Shown one piece after another: positions 10,771 to 23,756 of a stretch of DNA of 64,000 bases (the first letter of the stretch is position 1; the number at the start of each line of letters is the position of its first letter). This DNA is from Kingdonia uniflora (taxonomy: Eukaryota > Streptophyta > Magnoliopsida > Ranunculales > Circaeasteraceae). The notes beneath the pieces are model-generated. The model searched no databases. It saw only the letters and a list, made by a program, of their open reading frames with translations, and had not been told where the DNA came from. The stretch spans positions 1,550,001 through 1,614,000 of the forward strand of contig JACGCM010001796.1 of assembly GCA_014058105.1 (NCBI GenBank). Reading direction: 5' to 3'. A program made the position numbers and the translations under genes.

Positions 10771-12690
10771 AGCACACATTCTAGACAGTCTTGTAGGCAC
10801 CTTTTTACCACAACGAATGTATGACCCAAAACTGATTGCCCTTGGAGATTAAATTAAATCAAAGTACTGGACAATTCCACCCACACTCTAAGCTAAAGAC
10901 ACCTTGACGGTAGGCATTATCGTCACAATAGTTCTGAAGGAAATAAATGCAGTTTCTTTGGAATATGGAGTTAGCTGAGGGCGAGAGAGAGAACGAACCA
11001 GGTCACCTAAGAACTCCGAATCCATCCAATTGATATTTGCTTGACCGTATCTAGTTAACTATCAAGAGCCCAAACCTAATCTGCTGGTTTATAGAATACT
11101 AATCTACTAATAAGCTTTGGACCCAGGATGATAACCATGACGACGCAATTATCATCGCTTGGTGAAAAAGATAATGCAACGTTTTTAACAAGTAACAACA
11201 TACATTTACTGTTCCCCCGGACAAATGGTAACGCGATTAGAGATGGAAGAGCAATTCGCTATGTTGTAATTGGGTTTATCAAATAAAACTTAGGAAGTAC
11301 TTTGTTTCCTTCACTATAATCCGCAAAAACCAATCAACCATGACCACATCCAGCAAAACAACAACCCCAATATCTACTATAGTATGAAATCTATCGAGGC
11401 TTGAGGGAGTCAAATTTTCCTAATTCATTCAAATCCAATGTCGTTTTAGGAATCATCTATTATGTGGTTACTAATAATTGAATAATTTACATTTGAAAAA
11501 TTGCACAATTACATCAGAAACTAGCAATTCTAGAAAGGAATTAGAGTAAGAAATCTGAAAACTTACAAGCAGATCTATGAAGGACAAATCAGCAAATCCA
11601 AGAGCACCAACAGAAATCAGCAATCAAAGAATTAGGGTTCCCGTTTTAGGGTTTCTGATCGTGTATAGGGGTTTTGCACAGTCGGAAAGAGTTGGGGAGT
11701 AGGATTGCGGGAAAGAGGAGTTGAACTTACGTGAAAGAGATTGAGTTTGAGGGTGTTTTTCTCTGGCAGTACTTAAACTTACACCATTAGGGACGGCTAT
11801 GTCCAATTGTCCTTCAACTTATATAATTAGGGATGGCCAGGTCCAACAGTCTCTAAACTTATTACGGATGGAGCGATTCTTTCTGTCCCATAAACAAACA
11901 TATAAAAGACTAATTCAAAGCCGTTCCAAATATTTTATTATTAAAGACAAATTTTACTCTCTCTCTCTATAATATTTGGTCCCTAATAATCTTATTCTTT
12001 TTTGTAGTACACCGGGAACAAGAGTAGATTCGCGCGTGGAGATGTCAGTGCTAAGTCCTCCTTAGGAGAGAGAAAATTAAAGTCCTCTGTAGTTGATAGA
12101 CTTTTGTGACGCCGAAGTAGCGATCACCTTCCATGCAGCGAGTTAGGTGCAGATGTCTGCAAACTTATGCAGATGCATGCGAATCTGCAAATGCTATCTA
12201 TTGCTCAATAGCTAGATGATAGGGTACCATGAAGTTTGGTAGAGCACAGTGTTATCGCACTGATAGATGTCTCATGCATTTTCCTAAGTTCACATAGTAC
12301 GCCTTTTATGGCGGACCTCGAAGGATTTGTTGGTGGTAGGGTCAATCAGAGTTCCTGTGCCTTGATAGTCTGCCTCGAGTGTTTGTTGGCGGTAGGACAA
12401 AGTGTATGCGCCCTTGTTGAGAGTATGCTACCTCATATGGAGCTACCTCTTTTACCTAAGTAAACAATGATTATCAGTTCAATTCTATACTGGTAAGGCA
12501 AAAGTTCCACATCTTGATTTTATGTCTCGATTGTTTTGTAAGAAAGGCGGACGTCTAAAAACCTTTGCAGATTTAGTTGACGGATAAGTCATACAGTTTG
12601 TGAGCGGCAGATGTTCCGTGGAAGATGGGAAGAGTTTACCCCAAGCTTTAGCAGACTTCTTCTAAAACTTGAGACCCAAAATGCCCGTCC
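10771..12690. other. Intergenic, no gene recognised
   Basis: No open frame matches a family I know. 11760-11880 has two similar short units (aacttacaccattagggac / acttatataattagggatgg), probably repeat debris. 12130-12480 is GC-richer with short direct repeats (gcagatg). Confidence 0.3.
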
Positions 12691-12699
12691 ATTTTAAAA

Positions 12700-13111
12700 C
12701 TTCAGACCCCGCCTCTCTACTGGTATTTATCTTAGTCAAGCGACATTTGTCTTTGAATTTTTGTCCATCAACAACCCCGACGTCTTCGAATTGAGATAAG
12801 TTAACCGATTGAGATGCTTGTGATTGAGATGATTGAGATTGTGAGGGATTGGTAAATGGAGAAAAATGTTGGAATTGAGCGGGAAAGGCGAATTGAGAAG
12901 GTTGTCCCCAATTATTGGGTGCTATGAACGGTTGAGAGGGTTGTACCCAATTGTTCGACGAGTAAAATTATTGAAAGGGTTATGATTGAGATTATTGAGG
13001 TTGAGAGGAATGAGTGAATTGCAACCAATTAGGTGGGATTTGTTGTTGTTGTTGATTCAAACTACTCTCGGTAGTGGAATCTTTATCTTGCGTAGTATTC
13101 GTAGAACTCAT
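12700..13111 (-). pseudogene. Q/S-rich ORF, possibly PIF/Harbinger ORF1-like
   Basis: From an ATG at 13111 the minus strand reads a Gln/Ser-rich protein (starts MSSTNTTQDKDSTTESS, then IPPNWLQFTHSSQPQ, NNWGQPSQFAFPAQFQHFSP) with in-frame stops. Low-complexity N-termini of this style are common in plant PIF/Harbinger Myb-like ORF1 proteins, but the SANT domain was not found. A transposon-like right end follows at 13330-13587, which supports this reading. Identification is tentative. Confidence 0.35.
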
Positions 13112-13329
13112 CTATTAATTTCAATATAAATTAATAATCAAGAAAAACTTAAAACCCTAGAATATTGTAATCTATAAAATTAAAGGGGATATGGTAAAAT
13201 TAAGCATAAGCTTACCTTGAGAGATGAAGCTTCAACAATTTCAAACAATTTGAGTGAAAAAGATGAGTTGTGGTGCAATTGAAGGTGGCTTTTGTTTAAG
13301 AGGTAAAGAGATGGAAATGACTTAGTTTT

Positions 13330-13587
13330 AGAAGCTCCAGCGATTTTACTCAGTGGAACAGGCGCCTAATTAAAAAAAATTAACTTAGGCGCCTGTTTAA
13401 AAATAGAGCAGGCGCCCAACACTTAGTCGCCCAATCGCAACATTAAATTCCAAGGCTAAGTCTTGAAATCCAAGACTCAGCCTTGGATTTGAAGGGTGAA
13501 ATCCAAGTAAGTGAGGTACTGTTGGATTGCGAAAATCCTAGGTGGCACCTTGAAATCCAAGGTAGTGAGGCACTTTAGGAGATGTTC
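13330..13587. mobile_element. MITE-like repeat end
   Basis: Contains alternating 'ggcgcc' motifs (13355, 13395, 13412) and repeats of 'aaatccaag'. It ends with agtgaggcactttaggagat near 13563-13583, which resembles the right end of the element at 23.76-24.30 kb. The left boundary is not clear. Confidence 0.4.
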
Positions 13588-13970
13588 TAAGTCTGATGGT
13601 GCTGCACTTGGAAGTAGGATTTTAGTCGTTACACGTAGTGAAATAGTTGCAATTATGATGAGCTCGAATCACATACATAATCTAGAACTTTTGTCTGAGG
13701 ATAATTCTTGGTCTCTCTTTAGCAAGTGGTATTGCTTTCTGTGGAAGGGAGAAAGAAGAGCGTGCCAAGTTGGAAAAAACAGGCAAGGAAATCAAAAAAA
13801 AGTGTGGGCGCTTGCCTCTTGTTATAAGGACTGTAGGAAGTATGGTATTTTTTAAGACGCCCAGCCAATAGTGGCGTGATGTATTGGAAAGTTTACGTTT
13901 AGCTTTTCTTTTGTGCACTCTGATATATGATAGTTGTGAAACTGCATTTCTGTGTTTAAAAGGTATGTTG
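13588..13970 (+). pseudogene. NB-ARC (NBS-LRR) resistance gene fragment 1
   Basis: Central NB-ARC part of an intracellular plant immune receptor. The segment GSRILVVTRSEIVAIMMSSN is the RNBS-B region. LLSEDNSWSLFSKW is the typical continuation. After a frame change, the sequence encodes KIGKEIKKKCG and LPLVIRTVG, matching the GLPL motif (13770-13845). The P-loop is missing and there is no start, so it is a relic. A mobile-element end lies immediately upstream. Confidence 0.75.
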
Positions 13971-14008
13971 TAAAGAGAGCCAACATGTTAACTCTACAAG
14001 GAAAACCT

Positions 14009-14189
14009 TGTAGAAACTAATACAAAGAATAAGAGATTTGAGAAATACTAACTTTATTATTATTCAATTATTACAATAGAAGAAGACATTCTCTTTATAT
14101 AGTTACAATTACTTGGGCGCTAAGTAAGAATATCATATATTTAGAGAATTCTATATTTAGTATATATCCTATATTAGGTATATTCAACA
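14009..14189. mobile_element. Solo LTR with 5-bp TSD
   Basis: A 181-bp sequence beginning TGTAGAAAC and ending TTCAACA, flanked by direct repeats AACCT at 14004-14008 and 14190-14194. The paralogous region at 56309-56335 runs through the site without it (aggaaaacctcg), which confirms an insertion. On the minus strand it begins TGTTGAATATA, a common Copia LTR start. Confidence 0.85.
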
Positions 14190-15318
14190 AACCTCGTTTT
14201 CTCTAGTATAAGATGTTCTTCAATGCCATTTTCTTGAAATAACACAAACAAGTATGAAAAAAAAAGTTATTTCTTAAGAGATGCTTCACGATAAACACCG
14301 TCATATTGTCATCATTTTTGGTGATAATTACCAATGGTATTTTTAGGATTTTCTACCCATAATACATGAGTAGATGATAATCAAATCTTATAAAGAGACA
14401 TTATCGACATATATAAATCATAAAAAAATAGCATAGAAGAAGACCCTGATAAAAAGGAAACGACAAACAAGATAGATTTACACAAAACAAAAACTGTTGG
14501 AAATTTTCAAAACTTGTACCTTATTTTGAGCATTAAACCCATGACCTCTTGGCCATCTATTTTATGTGAGTCCTAAACTATAGCCTAAAATTTAGTCTCA
14601 CATTGTTTATAAACAATAGAAGAACTAAACATATAAGGTAGTGCCCATGTGACATGTGTGTAACATGTGACATAGAGAGAGTGTATAGTTGTGTGAGTGT
14701 GTGAGGGGATTTTATACCCTATACACACATGGACCTCTCTCAGGCGGCCCGGCTCGGGATTGGGATTGGGATTGGGCAATTGGCTATTCTAGCTCTAGAG
14801 GCCTTGGGGGCCCTTTGAGTTTGGCTCACCATAATCTTTTTAACAAAAAGTTCATTGGGCTTGGTTTATTCCTTAGTCTTGGTCTTCACTTTGTTCTCTA
14901 TATAGGAGACTTAATCCTCAGGGACACATCCCACACGTTTGAATAGAGAAAAAGTCGTTAGGCAACCTTTCTCTATAAATACAACTCTTCACCACCTTAT
15001 AAAAAATACACATAACACCACTCTCCTCTTTGTGTTAAAACTCTCTCTCTCTCTACATACAATGTACGGTTTGCCTGAGGGTGCATACTTCATCTTTACG
15101 TAGACTTTCGGGATAACTGAAGCTACTGTATACGTTACGCTCGTTGTATTCTGGAAGAGATCAGACCATCGTTACCTTACCCGATGTAGGTCAAAATACT
15201 CTTTAAAGAGAGTGTGACTCACGCTTCGAGCAATCACAATTCTAATGTCTCTCTCTCTCTTTGTTAACAGGCGTTGTTACCCTGTTCTACTTGATGTTGT
15301 GCTGTTTGTCGTACAAAC

Positions 15319-15552
15319 TGATAGACACGTAATATTTACGTGTGCAACTCTTAAATTTATATCTACCTAGTCATTTATTAAATAAATGTGAACCTAATAG
15401 TGTTTTTGTTTGTATTTACAGAAATTAGTCACATGATAAGCAAGTCGTACAATTTTTCGGTTTTTAACGAAGAACAAGGGTGATGCACTTCAATAATGAT
15501 TCTCATTTGAAGTTGTCAACCAAAGGCCCATGCATGGAAGCCCATTGAAGAG

Positions 15553-15626
<74 letters not shown>

Positions 15627-16477
15627 CTCATGAGTTGTAATGCATGATTTTAGGCATTGTTTATGAGATTTTATATTAATGGTGATTTTTAGTAACTCTT
15701 CCTATACTCTATAGAAGGGGAATCCTACCCATGAGAAAGTATCTTGGAGAGTGTAAATCAAAGTTCATAGCAATAAAGCTTATTCTTTCTCTTATTTTTT
15801 GCCTTTTAATTTTATCGCAGTAATAGTAGTATGGCAATGATCAAATGGATGAGTAGCTAATCTTTTTAACCAATGCTAGAGAAAGCTCCACCCAATGTAG
15901 CATCAGTGTAGATTGTGTAGCTTAGTTAGAGTAATTACATTCTCTTTATCCTGAAATTTTGCATATTCGTATTCCATCGTCCTATGCTTGGCCATAGCTA
16001 AGATTAGGATGAATAATGAATCTATGTAACCATCTTATTGGACCATAACAAGATAGGTTAGAAACATGGAGAAGAGAACATAATCCATACTTATCAATCG
16101 GACCATGGCTGAGTAAGTTGGTTTATGGGTAGTTATCAATTACTAAATCTCTTGTATTTTTTGATGTATTGCATATGCCCGACCAAGGATATGCGATACA
16201 AAAACTCGTAATTTGCTTTAATTATTTATGTTTTCTAAGGGTTTTAAATGGTAGAGTGGAATCGATGCTTTGGTTTCCAATCTAATTTATCTTGTAATTT
16301 ATTTCGTTTTTTTTTTTATTTCAAAACCTACACAAACTCGTTGTAATTGGATAAAACTAGTAGCTCAAAGTATAATTCGCACCACAAGTCTCTTGGGATA
16401 TAACCACGCTTACCCTTTTACTTAATGGTATAACGTGCGCTTGCAGGTCTTTTAAGACGCCGGTTTATAATCGATCA
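15319..16477 (+). repeat. Left LTR of nested gypsy element
   Basis: 1,159 bp. It holds an (AT)n microsatellite at about 15558-15621 that is much shorter in the right LTR (21364-21375). This expansion explains most of the length difference. Confidence 0.9.
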
Positions 16478-17881
16478 AGTTTTTGGTGCCGTTGTCGGGG
16501 ACTTGCAACGTTACGTTTTATTTGAAGCCAAATTTATTTTTTTTGGGATCCGGAAACAAAGTGACTGAGTGATTGGCTCAAACTCTCTTGACGCTATAGT
16601 AGCTGTGAAGTTTGTCCCTGAATGTTTTGCCATTTTTGATCATCTATACTTTATAGTTGGGAAATATGTTTTTTACAAAAGTTTTAGATAATTCAAAACC
16701 TTTTCTGAATTGCTATAGATCATATTTTTCTGTTTAGTCATTTGTGAGTTACATCCTTTTGAAAAAATAGTAAAAAACAGTCTTTGTAAAAGACGCCGTG
16801 TTCATTAATCACTTGTTTTGAGTGGTAGGGAAGCTAAATTATAGAAAACTTCCTTCTTGAATATCTTTCCTTTCTGAATTATGTTTCCAAATTAATATTA
16901 TTTAATGCTCTCTCTCATCCGACCTGAAAGATATGCGCATTTGAAAATCAAGACATCATAGACTAAAATAAACTTGAAAATTTAATTAATATTGTTGTCG
17001 CAAGTTCACTAATCATTTTTCTCTTGTTTTGCAGGATAGTCACAAAGTTGGAAACGAGACGGATAATACGCAAAGCTAAAAGCATCGTCAAATCCATCCT
17101 TCCTGTGCACCCTAAGTGAAGGGGCACTTCATTCTTTCGTACCCTACGTGAAGGGGCGGCCACAGCTACACCGGGAAACACTTTTCGCAGGTTGGTACTT
17201 CTTAAAACTTGACATCTAGAAAGGGTATATATCCGCTCCGCCCTGGCACTAGGACATATAAAGTCGTGTGGACTGTGCAAATACACACTGCTCTAATAAA
17301 AAATTTGTTGTGGTTGGATTGACCTATTGTTGTGTTTAATATATTTTTTCATTCCAACATTAGTAAAGGTAAAAACTGTTAGAGACTTGCAGGATTTCAT
17401 CACCCAAAAAGCTCTCCAACAAGTGGAATCACCCATTAGGGATACGAAGAAATTCGTATCACACGAAAATTGAACGTCCCGGACCTCAACATAACTGTTA
17501 ATAAAAAAGAGTAGCAAGATTCTTGCAAGATTTCATCACCTAACGGATAGGTGTACCAGACCGGGGTACAAACACGGGTTCGTAGGATACGGCCCCAACC
17601 TAGCGCTGTGAAATACTGGTTGTAAGTTTACGACTTCACCATTCTGAATGCTGAAGTACGATAAGGCGACTCGCTCGGGCGTGATGACTGAACATCTACT
17701 TTAAGCTGGTACTAGCATAGTGACGCAGGGGAGTATAGAAACCAAAGCCTTTTGCCATCGTACCCATTTTGAACATAGAAGAATATAGGGGAGACCTAAT
17801 TATTACTTCTAAAAAATATTGATGTGCTAGAGTTTAAGTTTGATTGGTTGTTTATTGCGTTGGGTGTTGTTTTTATTTTAA

Positions 17882-19166
17882 AATGTCATATATGCAAGAA
17901 CATTGGAATCCTTACAACTCACAATTCAACATTCCGCAACAACCTCAAAATCATTTTCAATCATGGGATAACCAAAATTCTCAATACGTGGAACCTTTCC
18001 AATCTTATTCATATATCCAGGCCCATCAGTCCGTCCAGTCATCCAATCAGTTTCCACCCGATCCACCCAAACCTTCTTTAGACGATACCTTTACTCTCTT
18101 CATGCAACAATCAATACAATTTCATCAACAAATGATGTAATTCCAATAACAGACATTGGTGAATCAAACTTCTACGACCCAATCTATCTCTAGATTAGAG
18201 ACTCAGATAACTCAGTTGTCAACTACGTGGAGTGAAATAGAGCATAAAAAACTTCTAAACAATGAAGAAGAACAATCCGAAGTTAAATCCCCTTGTGATT
18301 TAGAAATGGATGAATTCAAGCGTAATCAAGGAATATTTTCTCCGTGGGGTGAATGGATACCATATTGTGAGACAGATTTAGAAGATGAATATTTTAAGGT
18401 CGACGATCCTACATCACAAGAAGATCTTAAAGAAACACTCCAAATTCAACCATCGATGTCACCATCCATCATTTCATTTGTTAACCCAATAAATTGTTTC
18501 GAGAAAACTATGACCGAGACTGAATATTTTTCCTTCTCCTCTAATGATTTTTTTGACAATGATGATGACGAGATAAAATATGAATATATGGAATCACCAT
18601 CTCATTATACGATAATTTGCGAGAAATTTGTAGATGATGATATTTGTACCAAAGTCAAGAAATTAGAAATTGTCGAACCTGTTGCACATGTTATCAACTT
18701 GTCATTTCTTTCTCAGTCTACTTATGAGTCACCTCAGTCTTGCATTGAGCCGTGTCCATCTGACACAAAATACAATGTTAAAAACCAGTGGGTGGACGAC
18801 CCTTCTTTACAGGATATACCACTATTATTGGGGGTTGATTCTGTTTTGGGTACTCATTCACCAACCATACATATACCTATGCCTACATCTCCATTTCACG
18901 AGCCTAAAGGGGGTAACATGACCATAAATGATTTTGAGGACTTGTACGGAGATAATTCCTGTTGTATTTCTTTTAATGAATGTTTAAATTATTTTGAGGA
19001 CTCGAATGATCCTGAGATTCGTGAAATGGTACAATCATTAGCATCTGAAAATATGTTTCAACTTGGCCATGTCCCTAAGCCAATAAATATCCACATCAAT
19101 GGTCAGGATGAGTCTCTTGAGATAAGTTGTGATTTTAGGCACATAAATTTTAAATGTTTGTTATAG
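17882..19166 (+). CDS. Internal ORF of the non-autonomous gypsy element
   Basis: 17882-18139 encodes a Q/N/P-rich segment starting MSYMQEHWNPYNSQFN and ending at TAA; 18156-19166 encodes 336 residues. The second part begins with a short coiled-coil-like stretch (ISRLETQITQLSTTW) and is then very acidic and Ser/Thr-rich, without enzyme motifs. Proteins of this kind follow gag in Athila-like and related non-autonomous elements; the zinc knuckle was not seen. The element would depend on a partner for pol functions. No cellular role is implied. Confidence 0.5.
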
Positions 19167-21126
19167 TCAATTGTTCCCCGATCCCCACATCCACAAATAT
19201 GTTATATAGTTTTTCTTCTACTAAAATAAAATATCTTTTTAAAAAATTATAATTTTGGTGATGCCTCACAGACTTGTTTTGTCAGAACCACCTATTACAT
19301 TTTTTGGAATATCAACGATAGCATGGCGGTTTTGAAAATTTTCAAAGAAAATATCTTTTCAGGAAAATCGAGTTTTGAATCTAGTACATTTTTGGGGATG
19401 AATATTTGTATACCAATCTCATTATTTACTGCAACATGTAGTAATCATATGATTGTATTGAAAATTCTAAAGGAAAATATGTTCCCTGGGTATGTATTTG
19501 TTTTATCTTGGAGAAAATGGTTTTTCTTGATTTGTCTAAGATTTTCAACTTGGAATTATCAAATGATAGGCAAAGTTTTTAGAAAAAATCTTTTCCATAG
19601 AGAATTAGTTTTAAACTCTCTCTTGCTTTTACATAATATATCTGCCCAATTAATGTCTAATATTAAGGATCACCAGTCATGTATTATCTGGTTTTTGAAA
19701 GAGAATTTACAACCAGGATAATACATCACTTTTTCAACTTCGTACCCTTCCAGTCATATTGAAAATTTTAAGTTTGGGGGTACATTCGTCTGGCTAAAGA
19801 CAATAAACTTAACGCTTTTTGGGAGGCAACACATGACACATTCAAGTGAGAAATTCCAGTTTTTATTTCTCCATTTTTTTATGCTCTCAAACATTTAGGG
19901 CAATGTTTCATTTAAGTTTGGGGGTAGAAAAATATTTTTTTAAATGTTTTTTGAAAAAAGTAAAATAATGGCACTTTGACAATTTATGATATATTTTTGA
20001 CGAATTTCCAAGCACTTAAATTAATTTTACCTCAACATAAATATTATGGAAAAACCTAAATTTTGAAATTGTACCAAGTATACACTAGAATATTGTGGAA
20101 TATCTTAACATAGATATACTATCTTTTTTATTAGCGACTAATTCAAGTTAACTTGGCATATTTTGAAAACGTGCACTTTATTGTAGTTTTGCAATTAATA
20201 CCTTCAATAGATTTTTGCTTAGTATAAAGGAAATTTAGCATTTATGTTAAGAATAGTTTGCTACAAGGGAGACAACTGCCTAAGAATAAGTTTATTCCTA
20301 AAAAAATAATAATAAATAAGCCAAATATGCTCTAAAAACTTTCACGCTGCAAGGCTACTCGCATGATTAAGAACTAAAAGAGGAAAAATTATCACCAATC
20401 TCGAGTTTGATCATGAACTATGTGAAAGAAGCACAATAAAATGTTAATTGTGAGAATCCTGAGTCTAGGTCATGATGGGGCACCACACCTTGACAACCTT
20501 AGCTAACTGGCGAGGATTGTCGACCGAAAATTCCTTGTAACGGAGGCTTCACTAAGAAACAATGTACTCAATAAGAAAAAGTTTACAAAAAAAACAAAAA
20601 AAATTTCTAGGAAAACGAATTGACTAAGGCACTTGTCGAACTGATCGTTGAATTTATTCCAGTGAGAACTAAACTACCAAAAAAAAACTGAGTAAATTAT
20701 TCTAAACAACATATTTGGCGATAAAACTATTTTTATTGTACACTCAAATATAGCTAAAGCAAAATACTTGAATCTCTTTCTAATCTTGAGGTAGTACCTC
20801 TAGTTTCGGATAAGCTTAAAATATTTTTTAATATACTTGGGAGAATAGCAAGTTTAAGGATTTTTTTATTGGTATATTTTTGTCACAACTAAGTAAGGTT
20901 AATTTTACAAAAAATGAGTCATGTGTATTCTAGAATTGTTTAAAATGTTATTATTGACTTTTGTGGGTATAGTTACTGCAAACCCTCACGAGACAACACT
21001 CGTCCACCAGGTTAAACCTGGGGGTTTAACAGCTTGTTGCATACGCTAAATGCAACCGCGTGACATGCTAAAATGGTTTTTGTTTACTTTTGCTCAAGGA
21101 CTAGCAAAATATAAGTTGGGGGTATT
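19167..21126 (+). mobile_element. Non-coding 3' interior of the gypsy element
   Basis: AT-rich, with short decayed frames (19323-19721) and no pol motifs. Two similar runs 'aagtttgggggta' at 19770 and 19914 look like extra purine tracts. A patch at 20985-21030 has inverted short repeats around 'ggttaaacctgggggtttaac'. Confidence 0.5.
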
Positions 21127-22232
21127 TGATAGACACGTAACATTTACGTGTACAACTCCTAAATTTATATCTACCTAGTCATTTATTAAATAAATGTGAC
21201 AATAATAGTGTTTTTATTTGTATTTACAGAAATCGGTCACTTGATAAACAAGTTATACATTTTTTTAGTTTTTAACGAAGAACATGGGTGATGCACTTCA
21301 ACAATGATTCTCATTTGAAGTTGTCAACTAAAGGCCCATGCATGGAAGCCCATTGAAGATAATTATATATATATTATTCTCATGAGTTGTAATGCATGAT
21401 TTTAGGCATTGTTTAGGAGATTTTATATTAATGGTGATTTTTAGTAACCCTTCCTATACTCTATAAATAGGAGGGGAATCCTACCCATGAGAGAGCATCT
21501 TGGAGAGTGTAAATCAAAGTTCATAGCAATAAAGTTTATTCTTTCTCTTGTTCTTGTCTTTTAATTTTATCGTAGTAATAGTAGTATGACAATGATCAAA
21601 TGGATGAGTAACTAATCTTTTTAGCCAAGGCTAGAGGAAGCTCTACCCAATGTAGCATCAGTGTAGATTGTGTAGCTTAGTTAGAGTAATTACCTTCTCT
21701 TTATCCTGAAATTTTTCATATTCGTATTTCATCGTCCTATGCTTGACCATAAATAGGATTATGAGGAATAATGAACCTATGTAACCATCTTGTTGGACTA
21801 TAACAAGATAGTTTAGGAACATGAAGAAGAGAACATAATTCATACTTATCAACCAGACCATGGTTGAGTAAGTTGGTTTATGGGTAGTTCCCAATTACTA
21901 AATCTATTGTATTTTTTAATGTATTGCATATGCCCGACCAATGATATGTGATACGGGAACTCGTAATTTACTTTAATTATTTATGCTATCTAAGGGTTTT
22001 AAAGGGTGGAGTGGAATCGAAGTCTTGGTTTCCACTCCAATTTATCTTGTAATTTGTTTCGTTGTTCTTTTTATTTCAAAACCTACACAAACTCGTTGTA
22101 ATTAGATAAAACTAGTAGCTCGAAGTATAATTCGCACCACAAGTCTCTTGGAATACGACCCCGCTTATCCTTGTGCTTAAGGGTATACCGTTAGTTTGCG
22201 GGTCTTTTAAGACGTCAGTTTATAATCGATCA
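21127..22232 (+). repeat. Right LTR of nested gypsy element
   Basis: 1,106 bp, closely similar to 15319-16477 with scattered substitutions, which implies an insertion that is not very recent. It ends TCGATCA, followed by the TSD CAAAC. Confidence 0.9.
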
Positions 22233-22847
22233 CAAACTGCGCTGCTTTATTACCGGAGTTTACTTGTTGTTTGCCGAAATATCAACTGAGTTACTGCTTG
22301 TTATTACCAAACTACTTCCTGCAACTCAGACTCAGACCTGCTGTAGAAACTGCTTCTTGCAACCCAGCCTTATTGCCGGAATTTACCAAACCAGAACTGA
22401 GTTCTTTCACTGCTGGAGCTGCTGTTACTTATTACCGAAGTTCTTGCTGCTGTTTACATCTGAGTTTCAGTTCTTCCTACTGCTTTTACTAACGCTGTTT
22501 ACCGGTGTTACTGCTACTGTTTCCTCCTACTGTTCAGTTCATATTGCTGCTTGTAACAACCAGTTCAGTTCATTGCTGTTTGCCGGAATCTGCCTGTCTG
22601 TTGCTGCTGTATCCTGCTACTAAAATCAGACCTACTCGCTGTTGTTACAACAAGTTACTGCTCCCTGTTTACAACTAAGTTGCCGCTGTTGTTCATTGCC
22701 GGAGAACTTGCCGCTGTTTTTCATTGCTGAAGTTCTTGCTCCTTTTGCTGTTGTCGAAAAACCTTACCTCAATAACATCTTGCTGTTACAACTTCAAGAA
22801 GGAAAGCTAGATTTACTGGTTCATAAGAATTATATTTTTACAAAAAC

Positions 22848-23720
22848 CTACTTCATTGAAAATCAAACAGAAATCGAAAGTAAAACATGTAGTTGTTTTG
22901 ATTACATAAACTGGCTAGTGTGTACACAGCCTGCGCAACGCCATTAGCTAGAGAACCAAACTGAAACATCAAAAAAAAAAAAAAAACAGATTGCTGCCTA
23001 GATTCAAACAACTTTCCCCACCGCGGCTCTGGGATTATCACTACTTTTTTTCTTTGGTTTGGGAGCAGGTTCAGGACTTGGTGCAATTCTTTTACGATCA
23101 TTGGGCCTTTGTCCCCTCCGCTACAATAAACAACACAAATATCAAAAGTGTGTTACTAGTGAGGGCAGTGCCAATAGCTAAGGAAACAAGAAGATAAAGT
23201 GATACTAACATATATATATAACGAAATTTGGGGTAAAAGCCTCCGAGTCTTACACTTAAAACGCCAGGACCAGTAGTTACATATGCCTAACATACAAGAA
23301 CAAAGAGTTGTAATTAGTTTGGCAACAACAATGAGAAGAAGATTATATTAAAAATTTAGGCACGCACGCACCGGAAGTTCGTAAACTCCTTCCCTTATCA
23401 TTCTACAATTATTCTTCAGCCACTGACGCCTCACTTCAGCTTCGTCGATTTTTTTTTTCAGATTTTTCAATTTTTTTTTTTTCAGATTCTTCAAATTTGT
23501 CATCGGGCCTCTCGCCAGTATTAAGTCCGCTGCGGAGGATCATCCTAAACACAATAAACTAATAAGGCCTTTCTAATTAAACAAGAAATTAATTTAGGAA
23601 ATTTCGAAACCCTAATTTGTAAAATTAAGCATATGAGAATTTAGGGGATTTCAAAACCTTAATAAGAAATTGAAAAGCCTAAACAAAGATAAAGAACAAT
23701 CGATCTGATGTTGGCGTGAT
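22848..23720 (-). pseudogene. Gene X copy A (small unrecognised gene, split by retroelements)
   Basis: Not recognised. Minus-strand exons seen: 23544-23372 (starts MILRSGLNTGERPDD, later RRQWLKNNCRMIREGVYELP), one starting at 23286 (AYVTTGPGVLSVRLGGFYPK), and a last exon near 23122-23045 (RRGQRPNDRKRIAPSPEP then Lys-rich, stop). Upstream is the shared leader, but its donor CAG|GTATGG is deleted (23700-23710). An A-rich insertion in the first coding exon shifts the frame. The 3' flank continues to 13980 beyond the two inserted LTR sequences. Copies B and C confirm the exon structure. The product would be a small basic protein of about 95-110 residues. Confidence 0.5.
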
Positions 23721-23756
23721 TTTCTTCCCCGATTAGGTTTATAAATTTCGACCCCC

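Larger units (their letters stand above)
15319..22232 (+). mobile_element. Complete non-autonomous Ty3/gypsy-type LTR retrotransposon
   Basis: A 6.9-kb element with TSD CAAAC at 15314-15318 and 22233-22237. Left LTR 15319-16477, right LTR 21127-22232; both start TGATAGACACGTAA and end TCGATCA. After the left LTR is a primer-binding-type sequence ttggtgccgttgtcggggac (16482-16502), typical of Athila/Tat-like gypsy elements. Before the right LTR is a purine tract (aagttgggggtattt, 21112-21126). The interior has gag-like ORFs but no protease, reverse transcriptase or integrase. It is inserted inside the outer LTR at 14495-22842. Confidence 0.9.
14495..22842 (+). mobile_element. Outer LTR-type insertion, split by a nested retrotransposon
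   Basis: Begins TGTTGGAAAT at 14495 and ends TTTTACA at 22842, with TSD AAAAC at 14490-14494 and 22843-22847. The paralogous site at 25128-25140 (acaaaacaaaaacctacttc) lacks it. Without the nested element it is about 1.43 kb with no usable ORF, so a solo LTR is the best reading. A promoter-like stretch lies at 14970-15000 (ctctataaatac). The part after the nested element (22238-22780) is rich in CTG/CTT runs. Confidence 0.75.

Noticed and set aside
12236..12463. 75-codon plus-strand frame
   Set aside because: No motif, no splice context, and it sits in repeat debris near a transposon-like ORF.
15558..15621. Possible origin or regulatory site at a long AT run
   Set aside because: It is a plain (AT)n microsatellite within an LTR; the sister LTR has a short version.
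22264..22947. Overlapping plus-strand frames of 73-119 codons
   Set aside because: They lie in the CTG/CTT-rich right part of the outer LTR; low complexity explains the open frames.
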